Positions 47,559-60,649 are shown, counted from the first letter of the stretch. The stretch is DNA of 64,000 nt from Juglans regia (GCF_001411555.2 NC_049902.1:14532237-14596236), one strand, 5' to 3'. The notes: generated by a model not told the origin, from the letters alone. Numbers and translations: made by a program.

Positions 47559-48670
47559 CTATGTCTCATGGTGGAGGTCATGTGGAAAAAAATTTCGTGT
47601 TGAGGTCAGTGGTTGTGAGCCACTGCAGTCTAGATTTTTGTTTCCACAAAACATCTCTTCCCTTTTGAGAATCTCATTAAGGCAATGAATGATATTTTCT
47701 TCAATGGCAAGTGAATTGTCAGAGGGAGCTAATTTTGAACCGCAATAAGGTGCTGATTTAGATCTCTTATTTTTGGTTTGGATATGCCCACAATGATCCC
47801 TGTTCCAAGTTTTTAAAACTTCTTTGACTGCAATAAGCTTTCGGAAGAAGACGTAAGAAGGGGTACCCATGATGGGACTACCCCAGGCTCTTGCTACTAC
47901 ACTCATGCTGTTAGGATCTTTGCCCCTAAACTCTTCAAATTTGAAAGATAGTTTAGTATTATTTAGACCGGAGTATCCAAGAGAAGTGGGAGATGAATTG
48001 GGAGATGAAGAATTTTTGCATCAGGAAAAAGGGTAGTCCATCCATTATTGGCACTTCATCTATCTATCATTTCACTAATATGGGAGATACCATGCCTTTT
48101 ATTGGTCCAGGTAAATTTTGGACTAAAGAAACCTAAATCAACAAGGTCATGTTGGTCCATGAAGAAATGCAGACCATTTAGGTGTGAGGATGATGCAAAG
48201 GATTTCCCGCCTATTTTTTCAGATTAGTTTAGAATAGAATTGAAATCACCTATCCCTAAGATTGTACCAGAGAAATTATAAACAATGGTACTCAACAGTT
48301 CCCAAAAAGTATATTTTTTACTGTGATTAGCAGGACAGTAAGCTAAAATAAGCAACCATGGTACATGCACATGATTAGAATATACCATAAATGCCATTAC
48401 ATTAATAGAAATATAAACAAGTTCCATGTCCAATCCAGGACGCCACATACACCAAAGATCCCCTCCCCCCAATTTTTTTTAGGGAAGGAACATGCAGGAA
48501 TATAGAAAAGTCTAGCCTATTAACAATGCCATTTGTATTTACATCAGACAAAAGTTTTTCCTCCAAGAAAACTATATCAAGTTGATGTGACTTGATTTGA
48601 GCCCTCAAAGAAAGCATTACAGAGGGTCGGGGAGTCCCTCTACAAGTCCAGCATAATATTCTCATATTTG
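47559..48670 (-). pseudogene. LINE C endonuclease
   Basis: The start is MRILCWTCRGTPRPSVMLSL, with LDIVFLEEKLL (catalytic Glu region) at 48402-48665. 48224-48472 in another frame carries LAYCPANHSKKYTFWELLS and GIGDFNSIL. 48180-47907 carries SPKFTWTNKRHGISHISEMI. 47559-47906 is the linker towards RT. Frameshifts separate the parts. Confidence 0.8.
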
Positions 48671-48679
48671 ATTGTGTGA

Positions 48680-49410
48680 CAGATTAGGTTCTGCCACTTT
48701 AGCCAATTCATCAACAAAAGTAATATGTGATTGAGTCTGAGTGGGGTTACCATGCTGAGACCTTAGCCAAGACCTTCCCTTTGGACTTCCTCCTCACTGC
48801 CAATTTTTTTGTTTTTGAAATTCCTTTGGCTTTTGCTATTCCCAGCATTCTTGTTTCCTCGTCCCTATCAGCAAGTTTGTCTTCTAAGCTACAAGTATTA
48901 TTTTTGTGGGGATTGAAAACAAGTAAATTTGTAGCTCTCTTTTTTGGTGGTATCTCTACCTCAAAAAGTGTATTTTCTCTCTTTTTTGGGTTATCTCTAG
49001 GGGATAATGGAGAGGAAATTTCTTTGATTTCACAAAAGATGTGGGTTTCAGACTATTGGTCATGAATGACCTTTTTTTCACTGATTTTGCAGAGGACTGA
49101 GGGATTCCCGATGGAGGTGTCTTTTGTGAGTCTGCAAGAATTGTTTTTCTGATCTTGAAGAGTAATGGGTTCGTAGCAGGGGATGGTGTGTGCATCTGAG
49201 ATGAGAGGTTAGGGATGACTGTAGTGGGCTTGAAGGTATTGAGATCTTGAGGGGTTGAGGGAGTCGTGATGAAACTGATGGAGTTGTCTTTTGTGAGTTT
49301 GCAAGAAGTTTTTTTTTCCTCTGGTCTTGGAGAATTACGGATTCGTAGTAGGGGGATGGGGTGCACATCTGAGATGAGAGGTTAGGGATGACTGTAGTGG
49401 GCTGGGGTTT
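48680..49410 (-). pseudogene. LINE C ORF1 C-terminal tail with internal duplication
   Basis: A Ser/Pro/Thr/Lys-rich tail contains a direct duplication with period about 167 bp: CTTTTGTGAG occurs at 49121 and 49288, and GATGAGAGGTTAGGGATGAC occurs in each copy. It is interrupted at 49410 by the solo LTR. Confidence 0.6.
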
Positions 49411-52046
49411 TGTAACGCCCCGATCCCGCAGGGATCGAAGAGTTACTCCCTATAACTTAAAACTCACAATTCATCAATATATTTATAGACTCCAAAATAT
49501 AACGTCATCAGAATACTACAAAATCCTTAAGAAAATCTGCCACTTCTCAGAAATCTTCTATGAGTAATCCACTATGCTTAAATAATCATCTCACCTATGC
49601 TCCATAATCCTGATCCTTAGCTGGACTATTAAAAAAAAGTCATCTGAAAAATAATTGGAAATAAGGGGTGAGTTATCAACAACTCAGTAAGCAGAGGACA
49701 TATACTAGTATGTAAACATGAGCATTTTTACAGAGTTCAGAATGTAGAAAAAATACATTTCAGTATCAATATGCAAATATCAACAATACATATTATCAAG
49801 AAATCAGAGCGACTTTTCAAACATTTCATATTCAGAAACCAACTTTTCATATTCAAAGACTCCTTTGGCACAACATGACTGAACATCTTCGTCTTATCAT
49901 ATCATATTAGAGCATCATATCAGAACAGAGACCATGTTTAACCCTTGTGGTAGGGTTGTGCATCCTGCGATAAGCCAAGCAGAACATAAATCACCATATT
50001 ACCAAAGTGATTGCACTCAAAACAAAAAATCACTATTATATCCCGTGGCGGGCCAGAGGTCACTATTGTATCCGGTGACAGGGTCAGAGGTCACTATTGT
50101 TTCCCGTTACAGGGCCAGAGGTCACTATTATATCCCGTGACAGGATCACATATCAAAGCAAAACAGAATCCGAATCACCATATCAGAATCAGAATCAGAA
50201 TCAAAGTCAGAACAGAATCAAAAAGTCATGCCAAATGTTTTTCAAGTGCCACATCTTATCAATACAGAGTACTAAACACAGATAGCAAAAACATAACTTA
50301 TACACAAAATTTCATTTTCGCTCTCTTTTTCAAAATTCAGAAATAGAATGTCAAAAATAAGCTCATGTCTACACCAATCATGACAAAAAATACGTTCTTC
50401 TTAAACAGAATCTCATGAGTAATGCAGAACAAATATCCGAGGTTATTTTCAGATTTCTTTTCATAGCATAACATGCACATTTTCCAAAAAAGACTTCAGT
50501 TCATTTTATTTAATGCAAAGTCTATCATAGAACCCCCCCGCTTACCTAGACTTCTTAGCTTTTTAGAATTTTGCTCAAATTAATATTGAGTCAACTATAA
50601 ATCATCACCTATAAAATAATCACGTAATTTCGTAAATTTTCAATCAATCATAAATTTACACTATTTAAGCCTAAGCTTCTACTATTTATATTTTAATTCT
50701 TCAATACCTAAAAATTCCATAACCTTAAAAAATCCTCATTCTCTAAATTTCCTTAATATCAATCAACATTTAAGATAAGTACTAGTAAAAATTTCATTAA
50801 ATAATAATAAAAAATAGCTTTAATCATAATTTAAATGTTTGAAAATAAAATTACATAGTTTCTAAAATAATTTGCTACCAATAGTATAGTTTGAAAACCC
50901 TATTTATTTTCTGTACAAAATCTTACACTTCCCGCAAAAGCCATGTAAAAACAGATTTAATATAAACAAAACTCCCAACTAAAACCATCCAATAAAAAGG
51001 GCAATACTGTAATTTTATACCAAAATATTATGCAAAACTATATTCATGTAGACTTAAAACGTTTCATGCGATTCGGTGCAATAGCCGGCGAGGACACGGG
51101 CACGAGGTACTCACCGAGAAGGGAGGAGCTGCGTGCGATGCGGAGAGGAAGATGGTTGTCCCAACGGCTGAGCACTGAGAGAAAAAGTGACGAGTGAGAG
51201 AAGAGATATAAGAGCACAGAGAAGGAGACGGAGGGCTCCTTACCGAGAGAGTTACGCGCGACGACGGCCTGGGTTGGCTATTGTCGGTGGCACGGCTAGG
51301 TGTGGTTGAAATGCTGGATTACGAGTTCCCTTTGCGCCGCGGAGGAGATGCCAAAAAGGGTTGGTAGTGCGAAACTGGCGTGCTTGGAGAACAAACCAAA
51401 TGCTCTATTTTTTGGACCCAAAACAGAGGAGTTTTAATTCACTCCGTAGATGGTTGTTCTTGGCACTCTGGTGGTGGTGCAGTGGTGTACGGAGGAGGAG
51501 TTGGACTACCAGTGATGGTCAAGTGGAGGTGGCGCACGACCAGGTCGAGTTGCGATCCGTGGAGATGCAGTGTGCACGGGTTGTGTCGGTTTCGTATGGG
51601 CTGGGCACAGAGGTTGTTGGTGGCAGTTCCACGGTTGCCCCGTGGTTGACAAAAAGAGATTTGGCTGCTAGGCTTCACGCGACTTGCAACACTGGAGGAT
51701 GAGGGAAAGAGGGACGAGATCGAAAAATGCCGTGGGAGTTTTGCGGCAGCTAGGCTTGGTAAACCAACATGTAGGTACATGCATGTATATATATATTGGC
51801 GATGAAAAAGAAAACCCTAGAGATAAGAGAGACGTGTGTGCGGAGTGAAAGCTGAATCGTATGTGTGCGTGCATGTCGTGGACAAGAGGATGACCAAGGG
51901 GAGAAAAAGAAAATAGACGGAAAGAATAAAGCGTGCGGAAGTTAATCTGTGAAAAAGAAAGAAAGAAAGAAATAAATAAACTAAAACAAAATAAATAAAT
52001 AAAATAAAATAAAAAGAATTGAGTTTGATTGGGTTCGGGTGTTACA
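49411..52046 (-). mobile_element. Solo LTR (2,636 bp) in LINE C ORF1
   Basis: The plus strand starts TGTAACGCCCCGATCC and ends GGGTGTTACA, with perfect GGTTT duplications (49406-49410, 52047-52051). Orientation is minus: the minus strand has a TATATATATA box about 250 bp from its start (51786-51797), and then donor-like TAG|GTAAGC at about 50537. Both spacings match the plus-strand LTR at 11493. It has an internal 33 bp tandem repeat. No internal retroelement region is present. Confidence 0.92.
50020..50150. repeat. 33 bp tandem repeat in solo LTR
   Basis: Four units contain GGTCACTATT...CCCGTGACAGG. GTCAC and GTGAC at the unit edges are complementary in two units, wobble-paired in one and mismatched in one. 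Confidence 0.75.
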
Positions 52047-52344
52047 GGTTTACACATTGGGCTGGGCTTGAAGGTTGGGCGAAGGGAGATGTGAGTCTCT
52101 TGGGTTTGAATTAGGCTAACTGAATTTGGGCTTTTAGCCCACACATTTATGGCCTCTAGTTCATAGAGAGTGGGTTCTAGATTAGAAGTTTCAGTTGGGC
52201 TGAGAAGTTAAAAAGCGAGCTCATTACCTGGTCAGCAGACTGATTTGATATGATGGCTTGGTAGAGTGATGGGCCCGTAATAATGGATTTGAAGACAAAT
52301 GGGTCTTTTGCTTTGAAGCTGAAGGGGACAAAGCTTGAATTATT

Positions 52345-53528
52345 CTAATCGAATATGACTGTCGAGAATCCCACGTTTGATTTATCTACAGGGTTTGAAT
52401 TGATATGGGAAAAGACAATTGGTTGTTTCGATGGGTGATAGACCTCAGAAGGATGAAATGGGCTGCTAACATTAAGATGGTTGGTTGCAATAAATGGGTC
52501 CACCAACTCTTTCATGGGCCATTGTTCATCTTTAACCGATCCCTTTCCTGCATATTTTCCTATGGCATTTTCGTGTAACTCAGTATTTACTTTCTTGCCC
52601 TTCCATTGACCCAAGCCTCTCATACCTACTTCAGTTAATGCTTCTTCATTATGACTTTGTTCTTCAACATAATTACATGCACCTTTTTCTTCGTATAACT
52701 TCCCTTTTCCTTTGTGAAGATAAAAACCTGGTGGTGCTTGAGTTTTAGCAGATCGATTATTGGGCTGCTCATTGATTTGGATTGGTGGCAAAGGGATTCT
52801 ACGAGGGATCTGCTCTACATTCTTCTTTGCAAATATAGTGTTCTCGACCCTCATCCATGGCCCATACTGTGAATTTTCTATTATTACCGAAATTTGGGGA
52901 CAAGCTTGAGCTAGATGACCCATGCATCCACATGCATAACAAAAATCAGAAAGTCTTTCGTATTTGATTAAAATCTTTTTCAAACCATTCTTGGGACTTG
53001 GTAGATCAAAACCTTTCGTTAGAGGTTTGTCAATGTTTATTTCAACCTTCAATCGAAGGTACCTCTTGAGCACAACACCAAAAACTGAATTCTCTCAACA
53101 TTACAAATTATAAGCATTTCCATGGGAAGACCATGGATTTGCACCCAGAACATAGCATAGTTCAGAGAGACTTTGAGGATACTAAGCCCCGGAGGCCAGT
53201 GTTTCAATACCAAGTGGTATCCTTTGAAATTCCATGGACAATTTGCTAGGACCCTATCTTTATCCTCTTGATTAGGCAAGGGAAAAAGAAAGGTATTGAT
53301 GTCTATGCCTTCAATTGTAAGGTGCAAAATAAAGCTCCAAAACACTCGAAAGGTTGCATGGAAGGTGTGTTTATTCAGTGGCTTTGAGGATATCAGTTTT
53401 CCCACCAGAGTCAAATTTGAGAAGTGATTCACGGGACCTACCTCTAGTATGAGTTGCAGGTCATTCCAACTAAGAGCTTCAACTTGCCTTACTAATTTGT
53501 CAACATTAGACTGATTCGAAGATGACAT
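52345..53528 (-). pseudogene. LINE C ORF1: DUF4283 plus zinc knuckle
   Basis: 53049-53528 begins MSSSNQSNVDKLVRQVEALS and includes DRVLANCPWNFKGYHLVLKH and MFWVQIHGLPMEM, the DUF4283 domain. A frameshift near 53060 leads into 52345-53073, with KILIKYERLSDFCYACGCMG and HLAQACP. Here the CX2CX4HX4C zinc knuckle is intact, unlike LINE A. The C-terminal part is basic and low-complexity and runs into the solo LTR. The product would bind LINE RNA. Confidence 0.85.
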
Positions 53529-53755
53529 GTCTAAGTATTGGATGCTTTCATATGGTAGGTGGCATTCTCAGATGAAGGTTTTAAGTATTGGGTATTTATG
53601 GGAGCGTGATGGAGGTTGATAACTCTGGATGTTTGATGGAGGTGTGACTGTGAGGAATAAGGAGGAAAGTTCTACTTAGAGGGGGAATACCCATACGAGA
53701 GGTAGAGAGAACTCATATAGAAGAGAGCTTGGAGTTCAGGCCCACTTTTTATCCT

Positions 53756-54074
53756 ATTACGTCGAGTGTTATATAATCTATATATATATATATTATATAA
53801 GTGGCTATATAACGGCAATAACGATTTTTCTTGTTTTTCCGTCCATTTGTCTTGCTTTTTCGTCAACTTCGTTTATTTTTCCGTTATTCGTTTCCCATTT
53901 TTGTCCCTCTGATTCTTCACTTTTATTGATTTGTCTTTTATCTATCAGATTTGCTTTCTTCTCTCCTTCCCTCACCACTTTCTCACAAAACTTTATCTCT
54001 CCTAATACCCCATCTTCCAAATCTCTCTCTAGCTTTCTCTCCCTTTTTTTTTTCTCTCTGTTACTAAACCACGC

Positions 54075-54110
<36 letters not shown>

Positions 54111-54421
54111 ATGTCGTTGAAGCTCGTTTGAGGATTTTAGGTTTTTTTTTTTCATGTTTTGATCTTGGCTTGAGGATTGCAGTTTTTTTGCAAGTTCTTT
54201 TCTCTGTAGTCTTCACAAAAACATGCGCAGATTGACTATGAAGAACTCGTTGGTTGGGATTTAGGAATCTACAGTAAAATTTTGACCATTTTATTTGTTC
54301 CAGTTTTGCTGTCATGTTTTAGTTTTTTTCCTTTTTTATCCATCAGTTTTGCTTTCTTCTATGCGCATATTTACATTCTGTCTCATTTGCTTTGTTTCTT
54401 TCTTAAGGTTTGCTCTCTGTC

Positions 54422-54452
<31 letters not shown>

Positions 54453-54590
54453 GTGCATTGCTCCCAACTATGACTCTCTCTCGTTCGCATGTTCATAGTT
54501 GCTCTTCGCCTCTCTCTGTCTATTTGTCCATCACGGATCGGTAGGGAAATGGAGAGAGCTTATTCATTTCCTATAGATCTGAACAGATCT
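53756..54590. other. Pyrimidine-rich DNA with microsatellites
   Basis: There is a (TA)n tract at about 53778-53802, and (CT)n at about 54080-54110 and 54418-54452. Ser/Leu-rich ORFs are produced by these tracts. It is the pre-insertion flank of LINE C. No gene is supported. Confidence 0.5.
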
Positions 54591-55200
54591 CATTGTATTT
54601 ATTTTTTCCCCCTCGTTTTGTTGTTGTTCTTTATTTATTTTTTGTTCCTACAGATCTTTTGTTAATGGGGTGGCTATGTGGTTCTTCAACGGCGTCACGC
54701 ACTCGTCGTAAGGAAGACCCATTGACTTGCCAATCACCGTTTGGAGCAGATCTAGCCTCCAGTTCTGGCTCGGACCACCATGAAAGTGTCACCGTCACCC
54801 ACACAACAAGATGCATTGTGAGATCCAGCCCCCAACGCCATTCTCTCCTATGTGTAAATGGCCGAAACGTGAACCACTCACCAAAATGGAAGCAACAGAA
54901 GCAAAGTTCATATGGATCAGAGAAACAGTTCCAAATGTCTTCAAAATCGTGAGCTTGAGACAAGCTTTGCCATAATGCGCATCCCTTGGTTCCGCAAAGG
55001 GTTTACTAGCCTGGTTTGACCAGTCGCTACCATTGAGATTATCAAAGAAACAACGCAATTAGAGCCTCCGAAGACTCCAACATCATTAATCGAAATCATG
55101 GGGCAAAGCTTTACAGTCGTCTTGACATAAAATACGGTATTGGAGCAGATTGATTTGCTCAAATAAGTTTGCTAGGAGTGAGATAAATGTTGTCGGCCCT
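54591..55200 (+). other. Possible gene or TE fragment, unrecognised
   Basis: A good acceptor (TTTTTTGTTCCTACAG, about 54652) precedes ATGGGGTGGCTATGTGG, followed by about 95 codons open to about 54950. Composition is more balanced than the flanks. The peptide (GWLCGSSTASRTRRKEDPLT) matches nothing I know. Confidence 0.25.
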
Positions 55201-58200
55201 TACAAAAACTTTAATGCTTGTCAATCAGCCCTTACAACAACTTTAATCCTTGGTCATCATCCTTGGTCATCATCTTTCTCAATGCAATGAAATCATCTTT
55301 ATTATATATTTTAATTTGCTTACTTTTTCTAAATGGAATGTACGAGATTTTTGAAAATATCATTTCTCTTTTAAAAAAAATACATTTAAAATAATCTCTC
55401 TTTATCAAATATCCGGTGACAAAAAATAGAAATATAATTACTTCAGAAAATCACCTAGAGTCAAAGTAATTGAGTAATTGTCTACTTATATGTTAAAGTT
55501 TGTATATTTTTAATTTTTTTTTTGTTGGATTCATATGTCAGTTTTTTTAATTAAATTGCTTGATAGACATCATTAAAAGGCTAATTGGGACCAAAAGCTT
55601 ACACTTCACTCATAAAAAGGTTAGGCATAGCTAAAGAGAAAAAGCGTCATCATTTTAAAATTAATTATGAAGAAAAGTAGCTTTGACATATCCATTTTTA
55701 TACTAGGAGTGTGGCCATGATCATTCAAGTTGCCAAAGTTGTTTTGAATGGATAGAAGATTGGCTAAAACATTGAAATGATAATCAAACCTGATGGCTTG
55801 TGTGGTATCCAACGTGCTCAAAAGCAATTAAGCAGATAATATGATTAAAATGACTACCTTTTTATGTACTATCATAATTAAATAGAAAAAGTATGTATTA
55901 TGAAATGAAAAATTATACTCTCACCCAGAGTTGGGTATTAATTGGATCTCAACAAATTTTATTTTTATTATTGTTTTTTTATATTTAGTGATTTATTTCA
56001 GATAAATATATATATTTATTTATTTTTCACTTTTTAAAATGGGGTTCATGATTTAAGCAATAATAACAAGAAAACAAAAGGGTAAATCTAGGCAGCTCCA
56101 GATTTTGTAGCATTTATCAGGTTGTGGCATTTTTTTGTTCAATAGTGCGGCAGACGCCTCGAGTCCCGCCCGTATCCCAACAAGAGCTTTATAGCCTTGA
56201 GCCACCGGATTATATTAGTCATATTAGCCATAAGAAATGCCTTGCTTTGTCTTTTATAATCATATTAGTCATATTCGTAAAAGCTTATGAAAATGAAGAT
56301 ACATATCTTTGCAACCCGTGGACTTTACTGTTTACACTCATGATCACTCATAGAAAAAGGAATGCGGCCCCAACATTTAAATCATTGCAAATATAAGTTT
56401 TTTCATGGCTTTTTTTTTTCTTTCTTTCTTTTTACATGCATTATGTACCCCATTAAATGGACAACTTAATAGAAGCTTTGTCTCTGTCTTTCTCCATCAA
56501 TATTAATACATACGGCCACTGAATTAGTAAACTCATCGTACTCCATTTATTAATCAGTATTTTGATCTCTCTCTCTTTCGATATTAATACATACGGCCAC
56601 TAACTTATTTAAGTTATTAAACTAATACTTGTGAAATCTTGGAGTGGAGGGCTTCAAAACCACCAAAACATTATCTTATCGCTCGCCGCACATTGGTTGT
56701 CTTTCTCATGTATGCTCATGAGCCAGAAAATTATTGTTAATAATAAAGTAGACATTTTACTCTTCTCATGATAACTTGACCTTGATTACCACGATCGATG
56801 TGCTTTACCTGACTTAGATTAAGGTGCCTGACCTATATCTGATTTACCATCATAATGAAAATTTTAATATTTTGTAAGATAAAGGAGCTATTACTTTTTT
56901 ATTAGTTAAAAATTATTTTTTAATGAGTTTGTAATTTTTTAAAAAATATTTAAAATGATATAAAAAAAGACAAAAAAATAACATACAAAAATAAAATAAA
57001 ATAAAATAAAATGCACTTATGGACAGAACTCTCAGGGCCAGCCTAGCAGTTCCCTTTCTTTAATTCATGTGGACGATATAGTTATTTTATTCTAACACTG
57101 TGTGCAATAGCTGTATATAGAATCCAACAATTGTATGTTGAATCAACTGTTATTACATAATCATCACTGTTGAGGCAGAGGTGGAGGACGAGGGAAAGTG
57201 TCTGGCATTTGAGCAAAATATAGCAATTGGCCGTGTTGTGAGTTATAGAGAAAGGATCGGAGAGCAACATGAAGTGCACTATAGTCTATCGTCAAAAGCC
57301 TATCACTTTCTCTTTCCTATTTTTATTTTACCTCTACTTTCCCCTCAAGGATGACCGACATGTTGGAAGGCCTCAATATTTGTCAGCATTGTCACTACCA
57401 ATTAAGATAAACATATAATTCGAAATGATATTATTGATCATCTAGAATCATTATTGTCGAACACCCACCCGTATATATAAAATATGTCGTGTCAATTTAT
57501 CATTGATCACTTCTTTAAAAAGAAGTTGCCCTTGAATAAAATCGAGACATCAAAGGAAAGATAAATGATGACATTCTATATTTGCTAAAATTTATTTTTT
57601 ATTTTCATTCATTAAATTATTTATTAATAATTTTTTTAAACCATATTATTTAAAAAAAAAAAAGTGTTTAACACAAGTAGGCAACGTGCGAATCCTACCT
57701 AGTGTGTGTATATATAAATGTATATATATATATATATGTATTTAAATAATCTAATAATGATTTAAATGCCACATTTACAAGATCATTCACATTCGGATTA
57801 AATTTTTCTTAAATTGTAACTAAAAATGATCTTTTCCTAATTTTTTTTTTAAATTTTACTCATCTTTATAAAACCTTCTACGTCACACTTCTTATTCTTT
57901 CTCTATTCTATTAAAATAATAATTTTCTATTCTTTATCTATTATTTTTCTTCTCATTTCTTTGTACATCTTTAACTATTCTATTTTTGTCAGTCGAGGAA
58001 AGAGTGGTCGAAAAAGTTTTAACTTATTTTTTCTCACATTTTTGTAATTATTTAATTATTTGTTGTATCCATATTTTTTATTTTTCAACTACAATGATTT
58101 TTTAAAAAAAAAACTACTTATCTAATTGATAATATTTTTTAAATTAGTACTTTCTTAACAATTTTATGTTTAAAAAAAATTATATTTTCATAAATGGTAA

Positions 58201-58500
58201 ATTTCTTTTTTTTAAAAAAAAAATAGATCATCTCAATGGTGATATTTTTTTTTTCAAATTTTAACTATAACAAATATGAGTATGAAAGAAAGTATAGATG
58301 ATTAGAATAATAATTTATTTTATTAATTAGTATAAAATATTTATAAAAAATGATATAAAAATAAAAAATAACTCTAATATTTAGAGATTGCTGTTCAAAT
58401 CTCAAAATTTACCTTAAAATAATGGTTAGATGGAGAGTAGTTTTTGTTAAAAAAAAAAAAAATTAAAAATCTTTACTAAAATTTAGGGATAAAGAGACTT
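55201..58500. other. AT-rich intergenic DNA
   Basis: No supported gene. A short direct repeat, ATATTAATACATACGGCCAC, occurs at about 56500 and 56580. A (TA)n tract lies at about 57718-57738. The 90-codon frame at 56124-56396 matches nothing recognised. Confidence 0.4.
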
Positions 58501-59370
58501 TGCGGAACCGGATGCGGATACTCTGAGGGGGAGATTACTGTAGTTCGTGGTATTATTCTTTGTGAAATCATGTAAGCTTAATAATTTTCAATCATGATGA
58601 TTCTGCCTTGCGTATAGGCAGCAAGTCTGATATTTCCTTCAGTCAGTCGATTCAAGGAGGCCGTATTGCTTCAGTGGTGGTTTTCGGTTGTTTCTATGAT
58701 GGTTCCAGTGGTGTTTGTGGTTGGAGGCACAACGATAAGTGGTGCTTATTTGGAGAGGGATATCCCTTGCATAATTCGCAAAATTGAAGAATCAGGTGAA
58801 CCCATAACTCTGTTAAATCTGGTCAACAAAAAATCGGGTATAAATGGATAGGATTCACCAGTCTCAGCTTGACTCCATGCTTCGGTTTCTGGGAGATTCA
58901 TTGTGAATCTCGGCTGATTTGCATACCTTTCGGCTGTTTCTTCTCAAGTCTCATTTTAATTGCCGATTTTGTCCACTTTCAGCCGGTTAACGCCGGTTCA
59001 GTCACTCTTCTATAAGCTTTTGGCAGTTACAGGTTCGCTTGTTTCGATTGCTTGCTTCTATTCATTCTCACATTTAGTGGTTTAAACTTGTTTCTAGCTT
59101 GGAACTTCTGACTGTACACAAGTTTTCTGGTTTGGAATCATTTGTTACTTTGGTTTTTGGAATATTATTGTTTATATGCCTGATTTTGTTAACTATGTTT
59201 TTTCATCTAATTCCTCAATAGAAGTTTAATGGGAAAAACGGTGGTTATGTGCCAAGTCCGCCGAAGACATTTTGCAGGACAAGGCTTTTATCATCATTTA
59301 CCCATTTAGCGTCTAATAAACTCAAGGAATCTGATACCAACCTCTGGTAACAGGAAGATAATTAACTTAT
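58500..59370 (+). other. Possible gene fragment, unrecognised
   Basis: Composition is less AT-rich than the neighbours. 58666-58851 is open (VVFVVGGTTISGAYLERDIP). A possible exon follows an acceptor at about 59219 (CCTCAATAG), reading KFNGKNGGYVPSPPKTFCRT and ending TAA at about 59350. No family recognised. Confidence 0.25.
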
Positions 59371-59724
59371 ATCTCTTATGTTTACCAGCATAAAACCAAA
59401 TATCAGCTTAGAGTTAATCTGATTATGTTTTTATATTTAATGACTCCATCTAATGAAGAATTTATTATTTTGGGTACATTACCTGGTGAGAATTTTGTTG
59501 TACGTAGCGTCCCTTGCCTACAGGAAGGGGGAATTACACTTCAATTCTGTTTTCCATGAAGAACCTCTTGTATTGAAATTGATTGTCCCTTTGTTCAAGA
59601 TAAGATTCTGATTGCAACATATCTACACTATTTTTGAAATCGTTGGAGTCTATGTATTCCAAATTAGGTTAATATGATGTATATTCTCAAACTTGGGAAG
59701 TATTAATAAGATTTGTATAAAACT

Positions 59725-59901
59725 AACCCTGAGGGGTAGCACAGCTAGTCTGGTCTTGGGTTTTCTCTCCAATGGTGACCAGTTCGAGTCCCTTTAGGGC
59801 CACTGGAGGTTTACCTGGTCGTTAACTTCAGGGCCCCATAGGATTAATCAAGGTGCGCACAAGCTGGCCCGGACACCCACGGTTATAAAAAAAAAAAAAA
59901 A
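59725..59901 (+). mobile_element. tRNA-derived SINE
   Basis: The element starts AACCCTGAGGGG. It has an A-box-like GTAGCACAGCTAGTCTGG near 59736 and a B-box-like AGTTCGAGTCC at 59781, the internal RNA polymerase III promoter of tRNA-derived SINEs. It ends in poly-A. A 17 bp duplication AAGATTTGTATAAAACT (59708-59724; right copy 59902-59918 with one change) flanks it. Its mobilisation would depend on LINE enzymes. Confidence 0.88.
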
Positions 59902-60305
59902 AAGATTTGTGTAAAACTTTAGCGGTGAGGTTGCATCCACAATAATCATCTCTATTAATACTAGCCTAGTTTGTCAAAGCTAAATATGTTCAAATATTCG
60001 GTCTTTGCTTTCCCTTTGAATTTAGTTCCCTCTTGTATTTTCTATGGAATTTAGTTTAATACTCTCTCTCTTGGAAAAAAAAGTAACTAGTTATAGCATG
60101 CCCTGATTATAATACATATTGCTTTACCATCCCTTCTTTATTGTGAAGATCACACTGTTATACATCCATTTGTTTACCTCCTAGGCTAATGTCTCGTCTC
60201 CCTGGGCCAATTCTTGTCCTGCATTTTCATTCTCATAAAAATCCTCACTTGTGTTGATTAAAACATAAAAACATTCAAAAATGAGCAGAAGACTCGGGCC
60301 TCGTT

Positions 60306-60520
60306 TGTTTTCATAACTACTCTCAACTCAACTCATCTCATCTCATCTCTTCTAATCATTACAACTTTTCTAAATTTCCACACAAAATAAAATAAACAAT
60401 TCAACTTTTTCAATCCCAAAACAAAAATAATATTAAAAAAATATATTCTAACAATATTTTATTCAGCTTTTAACTTTAATCTCAACTTATCTCATCTCAT
60501 CTGCAAATACAAATGAAGCC
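60306..60520. mobile_element. MITE (same family as 23472-23654)
   Basis: The left end GGCCTCGTTTGTTTTCA and right end CAAATGAAGCC are imperfect inverted repeats. The inner sequence contains CAACTCATCTCATCTCATC and TATTCTAACAATATTTTATT, the reverse complement of the MITE at 23472. The flanks TCG and TCA suggest a decayed 3 bp duplication. Confidence 0.65.
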
Positions 60521-60649
60521 TCAGTAATAGCACATCATACTATAAACTTAGCTTAACATTAAGCTTAACTTTGAAAACTTTCATGCACACATGGCATATA
60601 GATCATTCATCAGTAATGTAGGTGGAATTAAACATAATCATGGCAAACA

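Larger units (their letters stand above)
46946..53742 (-). mobile_element. LINE C: full-length ends, RT core deleted
   Basis: A 13 bp target duplication CACTTTTTATCCT flanks it (46933-46945 and 53743-53755), with the poly-T directly after the left copy, so both ends are original. On the minus strand come ORF1 (53528 downward), a solo LTR insertion, endonuclease, start of RT and post-RT remnant. Subtracting the LTR leaves only about 4.2 kb because the RT core and everything after the post-RT segment are missing. It must have been mobilised by another LINE's proteins, or lost the RT after insertion. Confidence 0.9.

Noticed and set aside
53926..54498. Ser/Leu/Phe-rich ORFs
   Set aside because: They are products of CT microsatellites and poly-T tracts.
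56124..56396. 90-codon ORF considered as organelle-derived or host gene
   Set aside because: No family or organellar sequence recognised; it lies in AT-rich DNA without splice or promoter context.
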